Positions 60,017 through 64,000 of a DNA stretch of 64,000 nucleotides are shown piece by piece. The number at the start of each line of letters is the position of its first letter. Positions within the stretch are counted from its first letter, which is position 1. This DNA is from Sulfurovum xiamenensis (GTDB lineage Bacteria; Campylobacterota; Campylobacteria; Campylobacterales; Sulfurovaceae): contig NZ_JAQIBC010000001.1 of NCBI RefSeq assembly GCF_030347995.1, positions 248,001-312,000 of the forward strand, in the 5' to 3' direction. Below the pieces are notes generated by a model. The model made no database searches. It saw nothing but the letters and a program-made list of their open reading frames with translations, and was not told where the DNA came from. Made by a program: the position numbers and the translations under genes.

Positions 60017-61794
60017 TCAAAGATCTACCCGTCTCTGCAGGCGTTTACCAGTATTTTGACACAAACGGCAAACTGCTCTATGTAGGAAAAGCCAAAAACC
60101 TTAAAAACAGGGTCAAAAGCTATTGGCGTTTTTCTCCTGAATTCAGACCCAATCCTACGCAAAGTTCTCGCATCATCAAAATGCTCTATGAAGCCAGTAG
60201 ACTTGAGTATATCGTAGTTGAAACAGAAGAGGATGCACTCATCCTGGAAAACTCGCTGATCAAGCAGCTCAAACCCAAATACAACATTTTACTTCGTGAT
60301 GATAAAACCTACCCCTACATATATATCGATGAATCTGTCGCATATCCCAGATTTGAGATTACTAGAAAGGTCATCAAAGGAAAAAATATTACCTACTATG
60401 GCCCTTTCCCTACCGGTGGGAAAGCCTTGCTTGATGCACTCTATGAGGTCTATCCGCTTGTACAAAAAAAGTCTTGTTTAAAAGAAGGAAAAGCCTGTCT
60501 TTTCTACCAGATCAAAAAGTGTCTGGCACCCTGTGAAGGAAAAGTATCACCTGAAGCCTATGGAGAGATCGTCACGCAGGCCAAAACATCCATTGTCAAA
60601 CGTAAAGATCTACTCTCTGCCCTTGAAGAGAAGATGACAAACCTTGCTATGCAAGAACGTTATGAGGAAGCAGCGGCTATGCGCGACAGCATCAATGCTA
60701 TCTCTTCACTCACCATCTCATCGAACATCGATTTTGCAAATGCAATGGACCTTGATATCTTTGCCATACTTAATGGTGATGAAAAAGGAGTGATCGTCAA
60801 ACTCTTTATGCGCGGAGGAAAGATCATCTCATCCTCATACTCCTACTTCAGACATACACATATTTTTGATGAGAATGAAGCCTACAAACAAGCTTTATTG
60901 GAATTCTATACCATCGATACCCCTAATATAAGCAAACAGATCCTTACGGCCCATACCTTTGAAGACTCAGAACAGGTGGCACACAGTCTCTCTGCCCGCT
61001 TTAACAAAAAAATAGAGATACTTACCCCTCAACGCGGCCCTAAAGCCAAACTGATCTCTCTAGCCCTGCAGAACTGCGAAGAATTATTGCGTAAAACGCA
61101 AAGCGATACGCTCATGGAACAAAAAATAGCAGACCTCTTTGACCTTTCTGTCATTCCTTACCGTGTAGAAACTTTTGATAACTCTCATCTTATGGGAGCT
61201 GCTACCGTGGGTGGTATGGTAGTCTGGGATGAAAACAAATGGGATAAAACAGCATACCGACGATACATCCTGCATGAACGTGATGAGTATGGACAGATGA
61301 AAGAGATGCTCTCCAGACGGATAGAGAAGTTCAAAGAAGAACCTGCTCCAGACCTATGGATACTTGATGGAGGACAAGCCAATCTCAATCTTGCAAAAAA
61401 ACTTCTAAAAGAAGCCCATGTCAATCTTGATGTCATAGCTATAGCCAAAGAGAAGCTCGATGCCAAAGCACACCGTGCGAAAGGTGCGGCCAAGGACATC
61501 CTTTATACCTCCCATGGTGTTCTTGAGCTCAAAGCAAATGACAAACGTCTGCACTGGATACAGCGCCAAAGAGATGAAGCACACCGTTATGCCATCACCT
61601 ACCACCAAAACAAAAAACGTAAAGAGGATACACAAATCTCACTTCTGAATAAAAAAGGCATAGGTAAAGCAACCCTCAAAAAGTTGATCGACTATTTCGG
61701 AACATTTGAAGCCATAGAGAATGCATCTTACGAAGAAATAGAAAAAGTTACGAATAAAAAAATCTCTAACATTATTAAAAATTATAATCCATAA
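60004..61794 (+). CDS. uvrC: excinuclease ABC subunit UvrC
   Basis: A 596-residue nucleotide-excision-repair endonuclease. The GIY-YIG domain opens with SAGVYQYFDTNGKLLYVGKA and KNLKNRVKSY. Then come the Cys motif CLKEGKACLFYQIKKCLAPC, the UVR motif MTNLAMQERYEEAAAMRDSI, the RNase H-like endonuclease domain (ETFDNSHLMGAATVGGMVVW, DLWILDGGQANLN) and C-terminal helix-hairpin-helix motifs (KKGIGKATLKKLIDYFG). All domains are intact and in order. Confidence 0.97.
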   Translation: MQSVIKDLPVSAGVYQYFDTNGKLLYVGKAKNLKNRVKSYWRFSPEFRPNPTQSSRIIKMLYEASRLEYIVVETEEDALILENSLIKQLKPKYNILLRDDKTYPYIYIDESVAYPRFEITRKVIKGKNITYYGPFPTGGKALLDALYEVYPLVQKKSCLKEGKACLFYQIKKCLAPCEGKVSPEAYGEIVTQAKTSIVKRKDLLSALEEKMTNLAMQERYEEAAAMRDSINAISSLTISSNIDFANAMDLDIFAILNGDEKGVIVKLFMRGGKIISSSYSYFRHTHIFDENEAYKQALLEFYTIDTPNISKQILTAHTFEDSEQVAHSLSARFNKKIEILTPQRGPKAKLISLALQNCEELLRKTQSDTLMEQKIADLFDLSVIPYRVETFDNSHLMGAATVGGMVVWDENKWDKTAYRRYILHERDEYGQMKEMLSRRIEKFKEEPAPDLWILDGGQANLNLAKKLLKEAHVNLDVIAIAKEKLDAKAHRAKGAAKDILYTSHGVLELKANDKRLHWIQRQRDEAHRYAITYHQNKKRKEDTQISLLNKKGIGKATLKKLIDYFGTFEAIENASYEEIEKVTNKKISNIIKNYNP

Positions 61795-61944
61795 ACAACC
61801 ATAATTTAATATTTTTTACTAAAAAACTTCTTAATTCAATCTATTTTTAGTTTAGTTGTTATAGAGTTTTAGCAGTGCTATTATGTTTGCAGTATTTCCA
61901 GACAACAATGTTCTAGTGCATCTTATGTAATACATAACGTTAAA

Positions 61945-62042
61945 TTAAAAGCTAAACTCATTGTGAAGTGAGGACAGAAAGCCATGGGTCTTATAAAGAT
62001 TGCCAGGCTGCAAACAGTAAACTTTATGATTGTGAGTTTATT
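61945..62042 (+). promoter_or_regulatory. GEMM-I-type cyclic-dinucleotide riboswitch
   Basis: P2: CTCATT (61957-61962) pairs with AGTGAG (61967-61972) around GTGA, a GNRA tetraloop. It is followed by GGACAGAAAGCC (consensus GGACGCAAAGCC), then ATGGGTCTTA, an apical loop and TGCCAGGCTGC, the P3 arm and tetraloop receptor. This is the c-di-GMP-I (GEMM) order and spacing. TAAACTCA (61953-61960), which contains the P2 5' strand, can also pair with TGAGTTTA (62033-62040), giving a switch. The P1 helix is weak. It precedes the PAS/HPt/sensor operon by about 50 nt. Confidence 0.68.
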
Positions 62043-62092
62043 GGAACTACACTTCTTACACTACACACTACAAAAGGGGGGAGAATAATACA

Positions 62093-62506
62093 ATGAATAG
62101 ACCTGATCCAATTGATGAAGAGTATATCTTTGAAAAAGGCTTGATAGTAAGTTCTACAGATCTTAAAGGCATCATTACATACGCGAATAGAAAATTCTGT
62201 GAAATAGCAGGATATACCAAAGATGAACTCGTAGGCAAAAATCACAATATCGTCAGACATCCAGATATGCCAAAAGCAGCATTCAAAGAACTTTGGGACA
62301 CAATACAGGGCGGAAAAGAGTGGACCGGTATCGTAAAGAACCTAAGAAAAGATGGCAGATATTATTGGGTTTATTCACATATTTCACCTATCATCGTTGA
62401 TGGAGAGATCACTGGTTATACTGCAGCCAGAAGACCGGCATCTGAAACAGAAGTAACAGAGACAATTCCTATATACAGGGATTTATTAGAAAAAGAAAGT
62501 AATTAA
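62093..62506 (+). CDS. CetB/Aer-like PAS energy-taxis sensor
   Basis: A 137-residue cytoplasmic protein that is a single PAS domain plus tail: SSTDLKGIITYANRKFCEIAG, NHNIVRHPDMPKAAFKELW and WTGIVKNLRKDGRYYWVYS. The IVRHPDMP loop is that of Aer-type FAD-binding PAS domains. Stand-alone members such as CetB pair with a separate signal-transduction protein in Campylobacter energy taxis. GGGGGGAGA precedes the ATG. It is the first gene of the riboswitch-led operon, with the HPt protein 18 bp downstream. Confidence 0.8.
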   Translation: MNRPDPIDEEYIFEKGLIVSSTDLKGIITYANRKFCEIAGYTKDELVGKNHNIVRHPDMPKAAFKELWDTIQGGKEWTGIVKNLRKDGRYYWVYSHISPIIVDGEITGYTAARRPASETEVTETIPIYRDLLEKESN

Positions 62507-62524
62507 AGAGAGGTTGTCAACAAA

Positions 62525-63919
62525 ATGTACTATATACTAAATGAAACAAATCAAATTATCGCTGCAGATAAAAGTCTATTGGAATTATGCGGTTTATCGC
62601 ATATCGATGAATTATCATTAAAAATTGCATTAGGCGATACAAGATTTGATTTATCCGAAACAGATATCAAGATCACAACAGGTCAAGATGATACAATGTT
62701 TCCGGTCTCTAAAACTTCCCTTTCAAGTATGCTTGGTCGTATCACATTGGTTGAAATCCAAACAGAAGAGGAAAAAGCTGCTGAAGATGATCTATCGGTA
62801 TTAACACTTGATGATACTATAGAAAATATCGCACCTTTGGAAATAGAGAAAAGCAGTGAAGAAAAAGAAGTGGCTATCGATGACAACGAACTCTTTGATC
62901 TTGTCATGGAAGAGGAAACAGAAAGTATCACTCCTCTTGGTAGTCAAGATACAAGTAAAGAGGCGGAGCTTGCCATAGAGGATAACGAACTCTTTGACCT
63001 TGTTATGGAAGAGGAGACAGAGCGCAGTGTTGAAACGGTAGAAGCACCACTCGATATTATGACCGAAGATACAGAGATCCTTGACTTGGGCTTATCCGAT
63101 AAAGAAGAAGTAGCTAGTGAGAAAACTGTGTCAGAAGAGAGTGCTGAAATTCTTGTAGATATCGATAAAGTGTGTCAACAGATCGGTATTTCTCATGAAG
63201 ACTACGATACATTCCTCAATGAATATATCGATACGGCACTGGGACTTGAGCAGGATCTACAGAGTGAAGAGAGTACAAAACGTTCCAATGCTGTTGCAAC
63301 ACTTTCTCATCTTGGTGAGGTATTACAACTACCGGTTATCGGAGACATCATAGCCAAAATAGATACTGTACCTGCAGATGAGCTAAAAGCAACTGTAGAA
63401 TCTTTTTACGCAACTCTCTCAAGAATCACTACAACACCAACTTCTCAAGCAGAACCTGAAATGACACTCCTTGATACCCAAGAAGAAGATAAGATGGATC
63501 TTTTCGATGTAGAAGAAAAAGAAGTTGAACTAGAAGCGCCTATCAATGAAAAGGGATTTGGTACGATTTCACTTGAAGGTATCAAACCTATTCACTTTGA
63601 CTTTCAACTTGAAGAAGCTGCTAATGATCTCTCTTTACCGGTTGACCTTATTGAAGAATTTGTACATGATTTTATCGAGCAATGTCATATTGAGACCAAA
63701 AATATGCTCAAAGCCTATGAAGAGGGTGATCTGGATGCCATTCAGAAAATAGGACATCTGCTTAAAGGTGCAGCAAGTAACCTTCGTATCAATCCACTCT
63801 CTGATACGCTCTATAAGATACAGTTTTGTGAAGACAGCAGTACTTTAGAAGCTTTGATCAAAGACTATTGGGGACACTTTTTGTCTTTCGAAATTCAAAT
63901 AAATGCGCTAGCAAAATAA
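62525..63919 (+). CDS. acidic HPt-domain protein with internal repeat
   Basis: A 464-residue, strongly acidic cytoplasmic protein. Residues 117-134 and 150-167 are near-identical, AI[DE]DNELFDLVMEEETE, a 33-residue tandem unit. Residues ~370-464 form a histidine phosphotransfer domain with KIGHLLKGAASNLRINPL, whose His is the phospho-acceptor. The middle contains another helical segment (DKVCQQIGISHEDYDTFLNE). There is no kinase domain; it would relay phosphate between a kinase and regulators. It lies between the PAS sensor and a membrane sensor in one operon. Confidence 0.7.
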   Translation: MYYILNETNQIIAADKSLLELCGLSHIDELSLKIALGDTRFDLSETDIKITTGQDDTMFPVSKTSLSSMLGRITLVEIQTEEEKAAEDDLSVLTLDDTIENIAPLEIEKSSEEKEVAIDDNELFDLVMEEETESITPLGSQDTSKEAELAIEDNELFDLVMEEETERSVETVEAPLDIMTEDTEILDLGLSDKEEVASEKTVSEESAEILVDIDKVCQQIGISHEDYDTFLNEYIDTALGLEQDLQSEESTKRSNAVATLSHLGEVLQLPVIGDIIAKIDTVPADELKATVESFYATLSRITTTPTSQAEPEMTLLDTQEEDKMDLFDVEEKEVELEAPINEKGFGTISLEGIKPIHFDFQLEEAANDLSLPVDLIEEFVHDFIEQCHIETKNMLKAYEEGDLDAIQKIGHLLKGAASNLRINPLSDTLYKIQFCEDSSTLEALIKDYWGHFLSFEIQINALAK

Positions 63920-63932
63920 AAGGAAATACACT

Positions 63933-64000
63933 ATGACTATACGTAATAGACTCAAACTTATTGGTCTGGTACCAATTTCTCTACTCATTCTACTATCAAG
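63933..64000 (+). CDS. start of a membrane sensor protein (truncated by window end)
   Basis: ATG at 63933 with AAAGGA upstream, 13 bp after the HPt gene. The 22 visible residues (TIRNRLKLIGLVPISLLILL) form a basic start and a membrane helix, the usual opening of methyl-accepting chemotaxis proteins or GGDEF/EAL sensors in this group. Nothing more can be said from the visible part. Confidence 0.5.
   Translation, partial: MTIRNRLKLIGLVPISLLILLS

Noticed and set aside
61984..62091. Short open frame beginning at the ATG of GCCATGGG
   Set aside because: The ATG falls inside the P3 arm of the riboswitch-like aptamer and the 35-residue product has no recognisable features; the structure explains the conservation better.
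1..64000. CRISPR arrays, insertion sequences, prophage or integrase genes
   Set aside because: No regularly spaced direct repeats, transposase, integrase or phage structural genes were seen on either strand.

Overview
The window looks like a chromosomal segment from a mesophilic member of the Campylobacterota (formerly Epsilonproteobacteria), closest in flavour to Sulfurovum or Sulfurimonas. Reasons: AT-rich coding sequence, lptF-truA, dsbD, an FMN-binding/ApbE set, nadB next to an NhaD-type antiporter, an ATP synthase c subunit with a signal-like N-terminus, a CetB-like PAS protein and a grpE-dnaK pair. The species call is inference. No plasmid, phage, IS or CRISPR signature was seen.

Layout. 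1-8.8 kb: end of an LPS-export permease, truA, a cytochrome c, then leftward genes (DUF2231 membrane protein, HemJ, exported nuclease/phosphatase, YidB, CvfB-like RNA-binding protein, DsbD). This stretch also holds an AT-rich orphan gene between two related inverted repeats and the last ~38 codons of a lost porin. 8.9-14.6 kb: YyaL-like protein and exported flavin transferase ApbE, facing a leftward operon (porin, FMN-binding protein, two small membrane proteins) headed by two Fur-box-like palindromes. 15-19.8 kb: DUF1538 transporter with PII-like and CBS regulators, then a two-component system, a small lipoprotein and chorismate mutase. 19.9-32.7 kb: Omp85-like barrel, grpE-dnaK, rpsO, Rrf2 regulator, DHH phosphoesterase, recR, dnaJ, ferritin-like protein, ZIP transporter, HU, tRNA-Leu(GAG), atpE.

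33-40.3 kb holds the most distinctive locus: a putative envelope polysaccharide machine. An NfrB-like membrane glycosyltransferase has a C-terminal MshEN (c-di-GMP-binding) domain. It is followed by an NfrA-like TPR/beta-barrel protein, a DUF2334 deacetylase-like lipoprotein, and a GH26-like hydrolase whose segments are circularly permuted. 40.4-52 kb: pnp, a J-domain/phosphoribosyltransferase pair, lptD, RDD protein, purD with a structured RNA upstream (6S candidate), hemD, a CDF transporter, htpG. 52-64 kb: SixA-type phosphatase, transglutaminase-like protein, a lipoprotein with a 67-residue Cys-to-Cys repeat, guaA, nhaD, nadB, a hidden LptM-like lipoprotein, a DUF721 protein, uvrC, then a GEMM-I-type riboswitch before a PAS / HPt / sensor operon cut by the window end.

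Cross-cutting signals: four genes have TATAAT 6-8 nt before the start codon and no Shine-Dalgarno sequence (probable leaderless mRNAs). grpE-dnaK and htpG share a 7-N7-7 inverted repeat just upstream of their promoters, like the HspR (HAIR) operator. Cyclic-di-GMP appears twice, as a probable allosteric site on the glycosyltransferase and as a probable riboswitch ligand.
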